Of a stretch of DNA of 64,000 bases, positions 9,407 to 18,508 are shown one piece after another (the first letter of the stretch is position 1; each line of letters begins with the position of its first letter). Source of the DNA: Betaproteobacteria bacterium (GTDB lineage Bacteria; Pseudomonadota; Gammaproteobacteria; Burkholderiales; Casimicrobiaceae). The stretch lies in assembly GCA_016861105.1 (NCBI GenBank), contig BOKS01000001.1, positions 310,001-374,000 on the forward strand, given 5' to 3'. The notes beneath the pieces were generated by a model. The model was not told the DNA's origin. It saw nothing but the letters and a program-made list of their open reading frames with translations, and ran no database searches. A program made the position numbers and the translations under genes.

Positions 9407-11917
9407 ATGAAACCTGGGTTGCCCGCTTCTTTACGCTGGTTGCGCGTCGCTGCTGCGGCCGGCGCACTGAGTCTTCTGTTCGCTTGCGGCGGTGGCACCG
9501 GCGATCCGCCTGCCGCGACACCTGCACCCCCGCCGCCGACACCCGCACCGCCGCCACCCGCACCGCCGCCGGCGTTGCCGTTCAAAGTGATGCCGGCGCG
9601 CGCCAGCCTTGCGGTTGGCGCGCAGAGCAGGCTTGCCGCGTACGGGGCGAGTGCATCGGTGACGTGGACGTCGAGCGACGCCGGCGTCGCCCAGGTCGAC
9701 GCCAACGGCATGATCACGGCCATGGCGCGCGGCAGCGCCACAATCACGGCCTCCGACGGGACGCGCAGTTCATCGGCGACGGTCAGGGTCTGGCAGGTCG
9801 AGGGTGCCAACGCCGACGCCACCACCGGCGCGCTGATCGCTGATGCGCTGGCCGCCGGCCGCATCAGCGCCGAGGAGGCGCTCGTCTACCGCGTGTACGC
9901 CATGTTTGGCGACGAGCGTCTTCCGGCGGCCTACGAGGGCGCGCCCGATTCGGCAGGGAGCGTGTTCCTGCGCCAGGTCTCCGGTCAGTTGTCCGCGCTG
10001 TCACCGGCGACGCAGGACATCCTGCAGCCGTTCTTGATTCCGCCGATCTATCCCGAAAGCTGGTTCGGCCGGCAGATCGGGCTCGCCGCCATCCCGCTCG
10101 CGACCGGTCGCGTCCGCGCTGCGCAGGACGGCACGCCCACGCTCTGCTCGACAGAAGTCGTGAATGTCCTTCTCCAGGCTGGGCTGCTCCTGCGCAGAAC
10201 CACGGGCCACTACAACCTGTATGCGTTCGTCAGCACCGGCAACGAGAACGCATTGCTCGACGCCGCCGTGCTGGACATCGAGACCATCGACAGTGCGTTG
10301 CATGGGCTCCTTGGACGCACCGCCCAGTCCGATGCCGCCGAACCATGCAACGGCGGCGACGGTGCCATCGACATCTATCTGACCGACATGGGCGGCACCC
10401 TCGATTGGGGCCTGACAACCGCGTATGCCCGACGCTGCGAGAACACGCCGGCGTTCGTGCTGATCGACAAGTGGAAGCTGGGCGGCATCCTGGCGATCGA
10501 TGCGGCGCGCGGACGGCGGTACCTGCGCACCGTGCTGGCGCACGAATTGACGCACACGATTCAGTTCGGCATGGACCGCAGCGCCGCCTGCACCGACTAC
10601 GACTGGATCGACGAAGCCACCGCACAGTGGGCGCCCGATCACGTGTTCCCATCGGACAACGAAGAAGACGGATTCAGGAAACTGAGCACGACCCACCGCA
10701 GCGGCGAGTACTTCATCAACTACCTGAAAGGAGACCACCGCAACCCGCTCGAGAAGGCCGACAAGTACACCGCATACATCTACTTCCAGTTCATCGCGCG
10801 CAAGTACGGCGCGCCGGCGATCAGGGCGCTGTTCGACTCCTGGGGCTCGCACGGCAGCGTCGCCTCGCTGGATGCCACCGGCGTCAAGCTGCGCGACGCC
10901 TGGCCCGAGTTCGGCAAGGCGCTTTGGAACGACATCAGAGACAACGTGCTGACCGACCTGCGCGGCTGGGACGGCTACGACTACGGCATGGCCAACGTCG
11001 CGCAGAACAGTCCGCTCGCGCTCGCCGGCGGCCGCACGACGCTGCCGCTGCTGCAGGCCAGCGGTGGCCGGCTCGCGCCGCGCAGCCTGGCCTACGAGCG
11101 GCTTACGTTCACGGACGAAACAAGCCCCGTGCTGCTTGCCAATCCGCTCGGGTCGCTGCCGCAAGCCCAGTATCTCAAGCTCACCGCCATCAAGAAGGTC
11201 GGCGGGCAGTGGCGCGCACCCGAGGACTGGACCGCCGATCCGAGAAAGTTCTTCTGCCGCGACAAGGTCGCGGAGCGAATCGAAGAACTGGTCCTGATCG
11301 TCAGCAACAGCGATCCCGATCCGAACGCGGCGCCGGCCGTGATACCGGCCGACGATCCGTTCGAACTCAGCGCATCGAACGTCGGCTGCTGGAAGTGGCA
11401 GGGCAGCGCTACGCGTCAGATCATCAGCGACGACGGCATTCAGCGCAGCGACAACACGGCGCGCGCCGTCGACCTGATCTTCGAGCCGCAGCTCGAAGGC
11501 GACGGCGGCCTGTTGTTCCTCACGCCGACCGCCGGCACGGCGACCGGGCTATTCACGCTCGAATCCTCGGTTCCGCCCTGCACGGTGACGCTCACCGGTC
11601 CGGCCAAGGCGGTGTCCGCCAACGACGGCGCGCTGATATTCAATCTCGACCTGAAGACGGGCGGAACGCCGCCCGACCGCCGCGTCGGCACGCTCACCGG
11701 CACGACGTTCATCGACTCGACGCAGGTCGCGGTGTGCAACGGCCAGACCACGGTCACGCCGGCACCCAGCACCGGGTGGGCTTGGCTGCTGTACCCGGTG
11801 ACCACGAACCCGCTCGATGTCTCCGCCGACGGCAAGACGATCTCGGCCAACCTCATCCAGGCCGTTCCGAACGCGCGCACCGTGCACAACTTCAGTTTCA
11901 CCGCGATGCGCGAGTAG
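9407..11917 (+). CDS. Lipoprotein zinc metalloprotease (HELTH) with Big_2-like domain
   Basis: An 836-residue exported protein. The start at 9407 is favoured by GGAGGAG about 8 bases upstream. It has the lipobox LLFAC, then CGGGTGDPPA and a Pro/Ala linker as in its neighbour. An Ig-like Big_2 segment follows (PARASLAVGAQSRL, ASVTWTSSDAGVAQVDANG, ARGSATITAS). The catalytic region has DIYLTDMGG and the zinc-binding HExxH motif in VLAHELTHTIQFGMD, with a downstream acidic WIDEATAQWA. This resembles M30-like/gluzincin peptidases. The C-terminal half is beta-rich and unassigned. Activity at the cell surface on extracellular protein is inferred. Confidence 0.78.
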   Translation: MKPGLPASLRWLRVAAAAGALSLLFACGGGTGDPPAATPAPPPPTPAPPPPAPPPALPFKVMPARASLAVGAQSRLAAYGASASVTWTSSDAGVAQVDANGMITAMARGSATITASDGTRSSSATVRVWQVEGANADATTGALIADALAAGRISAEEALVYRVYAMFGDERLPAAYEGAPDSAGSVFLRQVSGQLSALSPATQDILQPFLIPPIYPESWFGRQIGLAAIPLATGRVRAAQDGTPTLCSTEVVNVLLQAGLLLRRTTGHYNLYAFVSTGNENALLDAAVLDIETIDSALHGLLGRTAQSDAAEPCNGGDGAIDIYLTDMGGTLDWGLTTAYARRCENTPAFVLIDKWKLGGILAIDAARGRRYLRTVLAHELTHTIQFGMDRSAACTDYDWIDEATAQWAPDHVFPSDNEEDGFRKLSTTHRSGEYFINYLKGDHRNPLEKADKYTAYIYFQFIARKYGAPAIRALFDSWGSHGSVASLDATGVKLRDAWPEFGKALWNDIRDNVLTDLRGWDGYDYGMANVAQNSPLALAGGRTTLPLLQASGGRLAPRSLAYERLTFTDETSPVLLANPLGSLPQAQYLKLTAIKKVGGQWRAPEDWTADPRKFFCRDKVAERIEELVLIVSNSDPDPNAAPAVIPADDPFELSASNVGCWKWQGSATRQIISDDGIQRSDNTARAVDLIFEPQLEGDGGLLFLTPTAGTATGLFTLESSVPPCTVTLTGPAKAVSANDGALIFNLDLKTGGTPPDRRVGTLTGTTFIDSTQVAVCNGQTTVTPAPSTGWAWLLYPVTTNPLDVSADGKTISANLIQAVPNARTVHNFSFTAMRE

Positions 11918-11944
11918 CGCGAGTCGCCACCGGAGGACACGACG

Positions 11945-12451
11945 ATGGACCACGCCCACCCGACCCGCTTCGTCCTGTACGCGACGGTGCTCGTTGCCAC
12001 CGCCTGCGCGCCGCTGCCACCGCTGCCTGCAACCACCGCGCCGCCGCCGGCGGTCAGCGCGCCGACCGCCGGCGCGCCGGCGACGAGCGCGAGCGCGCTT
12101 TCCTACGGCAGCGTGACCTCGCAAGTGATCAAAGGCAAGACCACGCAGATGGACCTGCTGCAGATCTTCGGCGGCCCGAACATCGCCACCACCGACCGCG
12201 ACGGCACCGAGACCTGGGTCTACGAGCGCAGCGCCACGCAGACCGACGTGGCGACCAACAGCCAGGCCGCACAGGGCACCGCGAGCCTCGGCGCGTTCTT
12301 CAAGTACATCGACGTGCAGGCGGGCGGCTCCGTGGCGCGCTCGGGGTCGGCCTCGAGCGTCTCGTCGTCGATCCGCTCGCTGACCGTGATCGTCAAGTTC
12401 GCGCCCGACAAGACGGTGGCCGACTACACGGTGCGCGCCAGCACGTTCTAG
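11945..12451 (+). CDS. SmpA/OmlA (BamE-fold)-like lipoprotein
   Basis: A 168-residue lipoprotein. The signal peptide ends in the lipobox VATAC, followed by a Pro/Ala/Thr linker. The core VIKGKTTQMDLLQIFGGPN, then ETWVYERS, SLTVIVKFAPDKTV and ADYTVRAS, has the layout of the SmpA/OmlA domain (the BamE fold) found in outer-membrane assembly and small-lipoprotein families. It is 27 bp after the metalloprotease gene and 9 bp before another lipoprotein gene, so these form an operon. It is longer than BamE and carries a Ser/Gly-rich insert, so it is a BamE-fold relative and probably not BamE itself. Confidence 0.72.
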   Translation: MDHAHPTRFVLYATVLVATACAPLPPLPATTAPPPAVSAPTAGAPATSASALSYGSVTSQVIKGKTTQMDLLQIFGGPNIATTDRDGTETWVYERSATQTDVATNSQAAQGTASLGAFFKYIDVQAGGSVARSGSASSVSSSIRSLTVIVKFAPDKTVADYTVRASTF

Positions 12452-12460
12452 GAGGCCGCC

Positions 12461-13132
12461 ATGAGGCGCAGAGATTTCATCGCGTGGCTGCCGCTCGCAT
12501 TGAGCGGCTGCGGTACGCCGGGCGGCATGCTCGGCTCGGGCGGACGCGAACCGAGCCTGCAAGGCCTGAGCGCGCAATTGAAGCTGCCCGACATGGACAG
12601 CATGCTGGCGCAGCAGCGGCTGATGCAGGAGCTGATGGACAGCCCCGATCTGCCCGCTTGGCACGCGCAGCGCGAGAAGATGGCGCTCGCTGTCGGCGAC
12701 CGCACGTTCCAGCGCGGCTTCGACCGCGTGTTCGACTCGATGACGATCGCGCTCGCCACGCTCGGCAGCCGCGTCAACAACATGGAGCGCGCCTCCGGCT
12801 ACATCACCGCGTCGATCCCCGATCTCGGTCCGGCCAGGACGCAGGCGCTGCAGCGCGAAGGGCTGCGCCAGTACGCGCAGGTCAAGGGCTATCCGACCGG
12901 CATCGTCGACCGCAAGGGCGAGGGCTTCGAGCTCGACGTCGGTGCCGCCTCGAGCGCGATGGCGCGCGGCATGGCCGGCTTGACGTTGACGCTGACGCGG
13001 CAGGGTCCCGGGCAGACCAAGGTCAAGCTGCGCTTCGACAACGTCTACTACCCGGAGCTGGTGAACGAGTACTACAACGCGGTGTGGGCGGCGGTCGACA
13101 AGCAGATGTTCCTGGACAGCGCGCTCGACTGA
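12461..13132 (+). CDS. Putative lipoprotein of unknown function
   Basis: A 223-residue protein. It starts MRRRDFIAWLPLALSGCGTPGG, a short signal peptide with lipobox LSGC and an RRRDF motif that also resembles a Tat signal. An AGGAGG lies about 7 bases before the ATG. The mature part is helical at first (LMQELMDSPDLPAWHAQREKM) and then has beta-rich stretches (LTLTLTRQGPGQTKVKLRF) ending with VNEYYNAVWAAVDKQMFLD. No family is recognised. It ends the lipoprotein run and is probably co-transcribed with the SmpA-like gene. Confidence 0.65.
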   Translation: MRRRDFIAWLPLALSGCGTPGGMLGSGGREPSLQGLSAQLKLPDMDSMLAQQRLMQELMDSPDLPAWHAQREKMALAVGDRTFQRGFDRVFDSMTIALATLGSRVNNMERASGYITASIPDLGPARTQALQREGLRQYAQVKGYPTGIVDRKGEGFELDVGAASSAMARGMAGLTLTLTRQGPGQTKVKLRFDNVYYPELVNEYYNAVWAAVDKQMFLDSALD

Positions 13133-13145
13133 ACGCGGCCGCGTT

Positions 13146-13481
13146 TCAGGGGTTCCGCCGCAACCGCCGCAGGAACACCGTCATCTCCTTGACCGCCTGG
13201 CGGTCGCCGTGCGCCTCCGCGGCGGCGATGCCGCGTTCGTAGGCGTCGATCGCTTCGGTTTCGCGGCCGGCTGCCGCGAGCGCCTTGCCGAGCAGCTTCC
13301 ACGCGGCCGAGTAGGCAGGATTGCGTTCGACTGCTCCGCGCAGATAGCGCGCGGCTTCGTCGAACTGCTCCCGCTTCAGGTATTCGGAACCGATCGAAAA
13401 TCGCAGCAGCGCGGCGTTGCCGCCGGCGTCGCGCGGGCCGCCGAGCATTCGCAGCAGGTTCTGCAGCAGTGTGTCGGTCAT
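13146..13481 (-). CDS. TPR-repeat protein
   Basis: A 111-residue soluble protein with about two tetratricopeptide repeats: IGSEYLKREQFDEAARYLRGAVERNPAY and AWKLLGKALAAAGRETEAIDAYERGI. The repeats are preceded by MTDTLLQNLLRMLGG. There is no signal peptide. It converges with the lipoprotein operon and diverges from ridA 39 bp away, so both promoters must be compact. It is likely a protein-protein adaptor; partners are unknown. Confidence 0.75.
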   Translation of the reverse strand: MTDTLLQNLLRMLGGPRDAGGNAALLRFSIGSEYLKREQFDEAARYLRGAVERNPAYSAAWKLLGKALAAAGRETEAIDAYERGIAAAEAHGDRQAVKEMTVFLRRLRRNP

Positions 13482-13520
13482 TTAGACTGCCCGCGTCGAC
13501 GAGACGAGGAGTTCAAGGAG

Positions 13521-13901
13521 ATGAACAAGGACATTATCGCGACCCCCGATGCCCCGGCGGCGATCGGGCCGTATTCGCAGGCGGTGAAGACCGGCCTGGT
13601 CGTTTTCCTGTCGGGACAGATCGGGCTCGATCCGGTCACCAAGGAACTCGTCGGCGCGGACTTCGAGGCACAGGTGCGGCAGGCGTTCAGGAACCTCGCC
13701 GCGGTTGCCAAGGCCGCCGGCGGATCGCTCGCGCACGCGGTCAAGTTCACGCTGTTCCTGACCGACCTGTCGCAGTTCGGCAAGGTCAACGAGATCATGG
13801 CCGAGGTGGTTCCGCAGCCGTATCCGGCGCGCTCGACCGTGGGCGTGGCCAGTCTGCCGAAGGGCGCGCAGTTCGAGGTCGAAGCGATCCTGGTGCTGTG
13901 A
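13521..13901 (+). CDS. ridA: RidA-family enamine/imine deaminase
   Basis: A 126-residue protein, the usual RidA length. It hydrolyses reactive 2-aminoacrylate-type enamines/imines released by PLP enzymes. Motifs include APAAIGPYSQAV at the N-terminus, VFLSGQIGLDP, the LTDLSQFGKVNEI stretch, and the active-site Arg in YPARSTVGVASLPKGAQFEVEAI. ATG 13521 follows GAGGAGTTCAAGGAG. It is 24 bp upstream of recG in the same direction, so co-transcription is likely though no functional link is known. Confidence 0.93.
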   Translation: MNKDIIATPDAPAAIGPYSQAVKTGLVVFLSGQIGLDPVTKELVGADFEAQVRQAFRNLAAVAKAAGGSLAHAVKFTLFLTDLSQFGKVNEIMAEVVPQPYPARSTVGVASLPKGAQFEVEAILVL

Positions 13902-13925
13902 CTCGTCGTCCGTGATCCTTCGTCC

Positions 13926-16040
13926 GTGAGAAGCGCAGCCCATCGGCCGGTCCGGCAACGAGCCGCGGTCGACGGTCAGCGGTCGCCCGATCCCGGATCA
14001 CGGCAACGCGTGCTCGCGAAGCTCGGGCTGCATGCCGACTGGGACTACCTGCTGCACCTGCCGCTGCGCTACGAGGACGAAACGCGGATCACGCCGATCG
14101 CGCAGCTCGCGCCCGGCGTCGATGCGCAGGTCGAAGGCGAGATCGTCGACGTCGAGATCGTCCGCCGCGGGCGTCGCCAGTTGATCGCGCGGCTGCGCGA
14201 CGCCAGCGGCGAGCTGCTGCTGCGCTATCTGCACTTCTATCCGTCGCAGCTGAAGCAGCTCGCGGTCGGCCGGCGCGTGCGCGCCTTCGGTCCGGTGCGC
14301 GGCGGCGCGCTGTCGTCGGACTTCGGTTTCGAGATCGTTCATCCGCGCGTGCGCCCGGTCGAGCACGGCGCGCCCGTGCCGTCCGCGCTGACGCCCGTGT
14401 ATCCCACCGCGGCGGGTGTACCGCAGGCGTGGCTGCGCATGCGCATCGCGCGTGCGCTGCGCGACGTCGACATCGACGACACGCTGCCCGGGGCGCTGCG
14501 CGAACGCTGCGGCCTGGCGCCGCTGGCGGAGGCGCTGCGCTACCTGCACGCGCCGCCGCCGGGCGCCGATCTCACGCGGCTTGCCGATCGGTCGCACCCG
14601 ATGTGGACGCGCATCAAGTTCGACGAGTTGCTCGCGCAGCAGCTTTCGCTGCGCACCGCGCGGCTGGCGCGTGCGCAGCGCCGGTCACTGCCGCTCGCCG
14701 GCGACGGCGCATTGACGCGCCGGCTGCTGGCCGCGCTGCCGTTCACGCTGACGCAGGCACAGCAGCGCGTGTGGAGCGAAATCGAAGCCGATCTCGCCGC
14801 GAGCGTGCCGATGCACCGGCTGGTGCAGGGCGACGTCGGCAGCGGCAAGACGGTGGTCGCCGCGCTGGCGGCCGCGCGCGCGATCGAAGCCGGCTATCAG
14901 ACCGCGCTGATGGCGCCGACGGAAATCCTCGCCGAGCAGCACTTCCGGCGCATCGCGTTGTGGCTCGAACCGCTCGGCGTGCGCGTCGTCTGGCTCGCAG
15001 GACGGCTCAAGCCCGCGGACAAGCGCGCCGCGCAGGCGCACGTGGCGGGCGGCGAAGCGCAACTGGTCGTCGGCACGCATGCGCTGATCCAACAGAAAGT
15101 CGCGTTCGCGAAGCTCGGACTGGCGATCGTCGACGAGCAGCATCGCTTCGGCGTGGCGCAGCGGCTGGCGCTGCGCGGCGCGGGGATCGACGGGGCGGAC
15201 GCCGTCGCGCCGCATCTGCTGATGCTGAGCGCCACGCCGATCCCGCGCACGCTGGCGATGAGCTACTACGCCGATCTCGACGTGTCGGTGATCGACGAGA
15301 TGCCGCCCGGCCGCCGGCCGGTCGTGACCAAGCTCGTGTCGACGCGCCGGCGCGACGAGGTGCTCGCGCGCATCCGCGCCGAAGTCGCGCGCGGCCGGCA
15401 AGCGTACTGGGTCTGCCCGCTGGTCGACGAGAACGAGGAGGCCGACGCGAAGCTCGAGCTGACCGCCGCCACGCGCATGTACGAGCAGACGCGCGCGCTG
15501 CTGCCCGAGCTGCGGCTGGGGCTGCTGCACGGCCAGCTGCCGGCGCAGGAGAAGGCCGCGGCGATGCAATCCTTCGCCGCCGGCGCGATCGACGTGCTGG
15601 TCGCGACGACGGTCGTCGAAGTCGGCGTCGATGTGCCCAACGCGACGCTGATGGTGATCGAGCACGCGCAGCGCTTCGGGCTCGCGCAGCTTCACCAGTT
15701 GCGCGGGCGCGTGGGGCGCGGCGCCGAGCAGAGCTACTGCGTGCTGCTGTTCGACGAGCCGCTGTCGGAGACGGCGCGCGAGCGGCTGAAGGTGATCTTC
15801 GAAACCGACGACGGCTTCGAGATCGCGCGCCGCGACCTGCTGCTGCGCGGTCCCGGCGAGCTGCTCGGCGCGCGCCAGGCCGGCGTGCCGCTGCTGCGCT
15901 TCGCCGACCTCGAACGCGACACGGCGCTGCTCGAAAGCGCGCGCGACGCCGCGGCGGAGTTGCTCGAACGCGCGCCCGAGGCGGCGCGACGGCACGTCGA
16001 GCGGTGGATCGGGCGCAGGCAGGCGATGCTCGATGCGTGA
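13926..16040 (+). CDS. recG: ATP-dependent DNA helicase RecG
   Basis: A 704-residue helicase that regresses stalled replication forks and branch-migrates Holliday junctions. The N-terminal wedge/OB domain starts with LAKLGLHADWDYLLHLPLRY. The helicase core has Walker A GDVGSGKT near residue 302, the DEQH box (VDEQHRFGVAQR) near 403, LSATPIPRTLAMSYYADLDV, and motif VI QLHQLRGRVGRG. The C-terminal RecG-specific ETDDGFEIARRDLLLRGPGELLG is present. The GTG at 13926 gives a length close to that of E. coli RecG. It is probably co-transcribed with ridA. A ~740-bp gene-free, repeat-filled stretch follows. Confidence 0.96.
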   Translation: MRSAAHRPVRQRAAVDGQRSPDPGSRQRVLAKLGLHADWDYLLHLPLRYEDETRITPIAQLAPGVDAQVEGEIVDVEIVRRGRRQLIARLRDASGELLLRYLHFYPSQLKQLAVGRRVRAFGPVRGGALSSDFGFEIVHPRVRPVEHGAPVPSALTPVYPTAAGVPQAWLRMRIARALRDVDIDDTLPGALRERCGLAPLAEALRYLHAPPPGADLTRLADRSHPMWTRIKFDELLAQQLSLRTARLARAQRRSLPLAGDGALTRRLLAALPFTLTQAQQRVWSEIEADLAASVPMHRLVQGDVGSGKTVVAALAAARAIEAGYQTALMAPTEILAEQHFRRIALWLEPLGVRVVWLAGRLKPADKRAAQAHVAGGEAQLVVGTHALIQQKVAFAKLGLAIVDEQHRFGVAQRLALRGAGIDGADAVAPHLLMLSATPIPRTLAMSYYADLDVSVIDEMPPGRRPVVTKLVSTRRRDEVLARIRAEVARGRQAYWVCPLVDENEEADAKLELTAATRMYEQTRALLPELRLGLLHGQLPAQEKAAAMQSFAAGAIDVLVATTVVEVGVDVPNATLMVIEHAQRFGLAQLHQLRGRVGRGAEQSYCVLLFDEPLSETARERLKVIFETDDGFEIARRDLLLRGPGELLGARQAGVPLLRFADLERDTALLESARDAAAELLERAPEAARRHVERWIGRRQAMLDA

Positions 16041-16096
16041 CCAGCGCATCGTCGTGCACGGCTTCGTGCCGCTGCGCGTTGTGGCTTGTTCGTTTT

Positions 16097-16670
16097 CCAA
16101 GGGTGGACGCTCGGGCCGCGGGGCCGTCACTTTCTTTGTCTTGCCAAAGAAAGTGACCAAAGACAACCGCAGGTTGCGGCGCAGGCTCATGCCGGCGCAG
16201 CCGGCGTGAAGCGAGCGCCAGCGAGCGGCCGAAGCCAAAGGCGCGCCGACGAAGGCGCCCGCTGCGCGGGTGCCCTGTGCTGCTCGTCGAGGGCACGACC
16301 CCGCCCTCGCCTGCGCTGCTCGGCGCCTTCGACGGCAGGCAGTTCAACCGACACCCCCTCTCCCTCGCCCTCTCCCCCTCGCGGGGGAGAGGGGAGCCTT
16401 GCTCCCTCTCCCGCATCAGCGGGACCAGCCCGCAGGGCGCAGGACGCCACGCAGTGGCGGTCCCGACCCCGGCGCAAGCCGGGTGGAGGGATGGGCCGCA
16501 GGCCCACAGAGGGTTGGGGTGAGGGGGCAGTTCGCTTTGCCGTCGAAGCCGCCGAGCAGCGCAAGGCAGTCGCCGCAGGCGACCGGCTTCGTCGGCGCGC
16601 CTTCTCTTGCCTACTTCTCTTGGCAAGACAAGAGAAGTAGGGGCCCCGCGGCCCGAGCGTCCACCCTTGG
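16097..16670. repeat. Nested inverted-repeat intergenic element (~574 bp)
   Basis: The outer arms are a perfect 29-bp inverted repeat (16097-16125 and 16642-16670; left arm starts CCAAGGGTGGACGCTCGGG). Just inside are two perfect hairpins: 13 bp at 16126-16157 (GTCACTTTCTTTG arm) and 12 bp at 16611-16640 (CTACTTCTCTTG arm). Further in, GGCGCGCCGACGAAG recurs inverted near 16587-16601. In the centre is an 11-bp CCCTCTCCCCC hairpin (16368-16393) of the family seen elsewhere in the window. No credible gene lies within; the open frames are low-complexity. It fills the recG-livM gap. Confidence 0.8.
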
Positions 16671-16781
16671 AAGAACGAAGAACGAACTCGCGCAGCGGCA
16701 CGAACGAACGATCGCGCCACAACCACACCTTGATCGACGCAGTGCGCCGGCCGTGGCGCGACACGGCCGCGAGGCCCCGCG

Positions 16782-17741
16782 ATGACCCGCAGCGCCATCG
16801 CGATCGCGCTGTTCGCGATCGTCGTCGCGCTTGCGCCGCTGGTCGTCGCGTCCGACGCGTGGCTGAACTTCATCGTGCTCGCGCTGTTCGGCGCGCTGAT
16901 GGCGCAGGCGTGGAACGTGCTGGCGGGGTTCGGCGGACAGTTTTCGTTCGGGCACGCGGTGTTCTTCGGCACCGGCGCCTACGCGATGGCCGTGCTGCAG
17001 GTGCGGCTCGGCGTCAACGCGTGGGCCGCGCTGCCGGTCGCGCTCGCGGCGGGTGCGGCGATCGGCGTCTTCATCGGCGCGCTGACCTTCCGCTACGGCC
17101 TGCGCGGCTCGTACTTCGCGCTCGCCACGCTGGCGTTCGCCGAGATCTTCCGCATCCTCGCCAACACCTTCCAGTTCACCGGCGCCGGCGCGGGGCTGCA
17201 GATTCCGCTGACCAAGAGCCCCGCGATGCTGCAGTTCGACGCACGCACCGGCTATCTCTACGTCGTGCTCGCCTTCGTCGTCGCCGGGCTCGCGATCGCG
17301 ACCTGGCTCAAGCACTCGCGCTTCGGCGCCTGGCTGCAGGCGGTGCGCGACAACGAGGAGGCTGCGCAGGCGCTGGGCGTGGACGCCTATCGCGTCAAGC
17401 TCGGCGCGATCGCGATCTCGGGCGCGATGATGGCGGCGGCCGGCGCGTTCTACGTGCAGTACCTGCACTACATCGACCCGGGGCTCGCTTACGGTCCGCA
17501 CTACTCGGTCGAGGCGCTGGTCGGCGCGCTGGTCGGCGGCATGGGCACCGTGTGGGGGCCGGTCGTCGGCGCGTTCGCGCTGCATCTGCTGTCGGATCTG
17601 ACGCGCAACGCCTTCGGCGACGTGCCGGGCGTGAACCTGATGATCTACGGCGCACTGCTGGTTCTGATCGTGATGTTCGCGCCGCGCGGGCTCGCGGGCC
17701 TCTTCGCCGCGCTGACGGCGAAGCTGCGGGGTTCCAAGTGA
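16782..17741 (+). CDS. livM: Branched-chain amino acid-type ABC transporter permease LivM
   Basis: A 319-residue inner-membrane permease of the LivM type with about nine hydrophobic segments. Family signatures include MAQAWNVLAGFGGQFSFGHA, the GLRGSYFALATLAFAEI stretch, the cytoplasmic coupling loop LQAVRDNEEAAQALGVDAYRVK, and the C-terminal GGMGTVWGPVVGAF. It overlaps livG by 4 bases and is followed by livF. The usual partner livH is not upstream; instead there is a repeat element and recG. Substrates of this family range from branched-chain amino acids to amides, urea and aromatic acids, so the substrate is open. Confidence 0.92.
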   Translation: MTRSAIAIALFAIVVALAPLVVASDAWLNFIVLALFGALMAQAWNVLAGFGGQFSFGHAVFFGTGAYAMAVLQVRLGVNAWAALPVALAAGAAIGVFIGALTFRYGLRGSYFALATLAFAEIFRILANTFQFTGAGAGLQIPLTKSPAMLQFDARTGYLYVVLAFVVAGLAIATWLKHSRFGAWLQAVRDNEEAAQALGVDAYRVKLGAIAISGAMMAAAGAFYVQYLHYIDPGLAYGPHYSVEALVGALVGGMGTVWGPVVGAFALHLLSDLTRNAFGDVPGVNLMIYGALLVLIVMFAPRGLAGLFAALTAKLRGSK

Positions 17742-18508
17742 ACGCGGTGCTGCTCGCGGCGAGCCGCGTGTCGAAGAGCTTCGGCGGATTGCGCGCCGTG
17801 CAGGACGTTTCGCTCGCCGTCGAGCAGGGATCGATCACCGCGCTGATCGGCCCGAACGGCGCCGGCAAGACGACGCTGTTCGCGCTGGTGTCGGGTTTCC
17901 TGCGGCCGGACGAAGGCGAAGTGCTCTTCGGCGAGACGCGGCTCGCGGGGCTGGCGCCGCACCGGATCGCGCGGCTCGGCATGACGCGTACGTTCCAGAT
18001 CGTGCAGCCGTTCGCCAACCAGACCGTGCTCGAGAACATCGCCGTCGGCGCGCATCTGCACCACGCCAAACGCGGCGACGCGCTCGAACGCGCGCGCGCG
18101 GTCGCCGAGCGCGTGGGGCTCGCACCTCAGCTCGACAAGCTCGCCGCGAGCCTGACGATCGCCGGCCGCAAGCGGCTCGAGCTGGCGCGCGCGCTCGCGA
18201 CCGAACCGAAGCTGCTGCTGCTCGACGAGGTGCTGGCCGGCCTGAACCCGCAGGAGGTCGCCGAGATGCTGCCGGTGATCGACTCGATCCGCCGCGGCAC
18301 GCGCGACATGCCCGGCGTCACGGTGTTCATGATCGAACACGTGATGCAGGCGGTGATGAATCTTGCCGACCACGTCTACGTGCTCGCCAACGGCCGTCTG
18401 ATCGCGCAGGGTTCGCCGCGCGACATCGCGCACGACGAGGCAGTGATCGAGGCGTATCTCGGGCACGGAACGGCGGAGCGCCTGAAGGCGGCGGGGCGCG
18501 AGCAATGA
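17738..18508 (+). CDS. livG: ABC transporter ATP-binding protein LivG
   Basis: A 256-residue ATPase starting at a GTG that overlaps the livM stop (GTGA). Walker A is GPNGAGKTT, and Walker B is LLLLDEVLAGLNPQE. The signature region reads LTIAGRKRLELARALA, the variant usual in LivG proteins instead of LSGGQ. The H-loop is FMIEHVMQAVMNLADHV. It would bind the cytoplasmic face of LivM and a LivH partner as a heterodimer with LivF. Confidence 0.93.
   Translation: MNAVLLAASRVSKSFGGLRAVQDVSLAVEQGSITALIGPNGAGKTTLFALVSGFLRPDEGEVLFGETRLAGLAPHRIARLGMTRTFQIVQPFANQTVLENIAVGAHLHHAKRGDALERARAVAERVGLAPQLDKLAASLTIAGRKRLELARALATEPKLLLLDEVLAGLNPQEVAEMLPVIDSIRRGTRDMPGVTVFMIEHVMQAVMNLADHVYVLANGRLIAQGSPRDIAHDEAVIEAYLGHGTAERLKAAGREQ

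Noticed and set aside
10345..13242. A 965-codon plus-strand frame overlapping the metalloprotease and both small lipoproteins
   Set aside because: Out of frame with three genes that have signal peptides and motifs; composition is Arg/Ala/His-rich without motifs.
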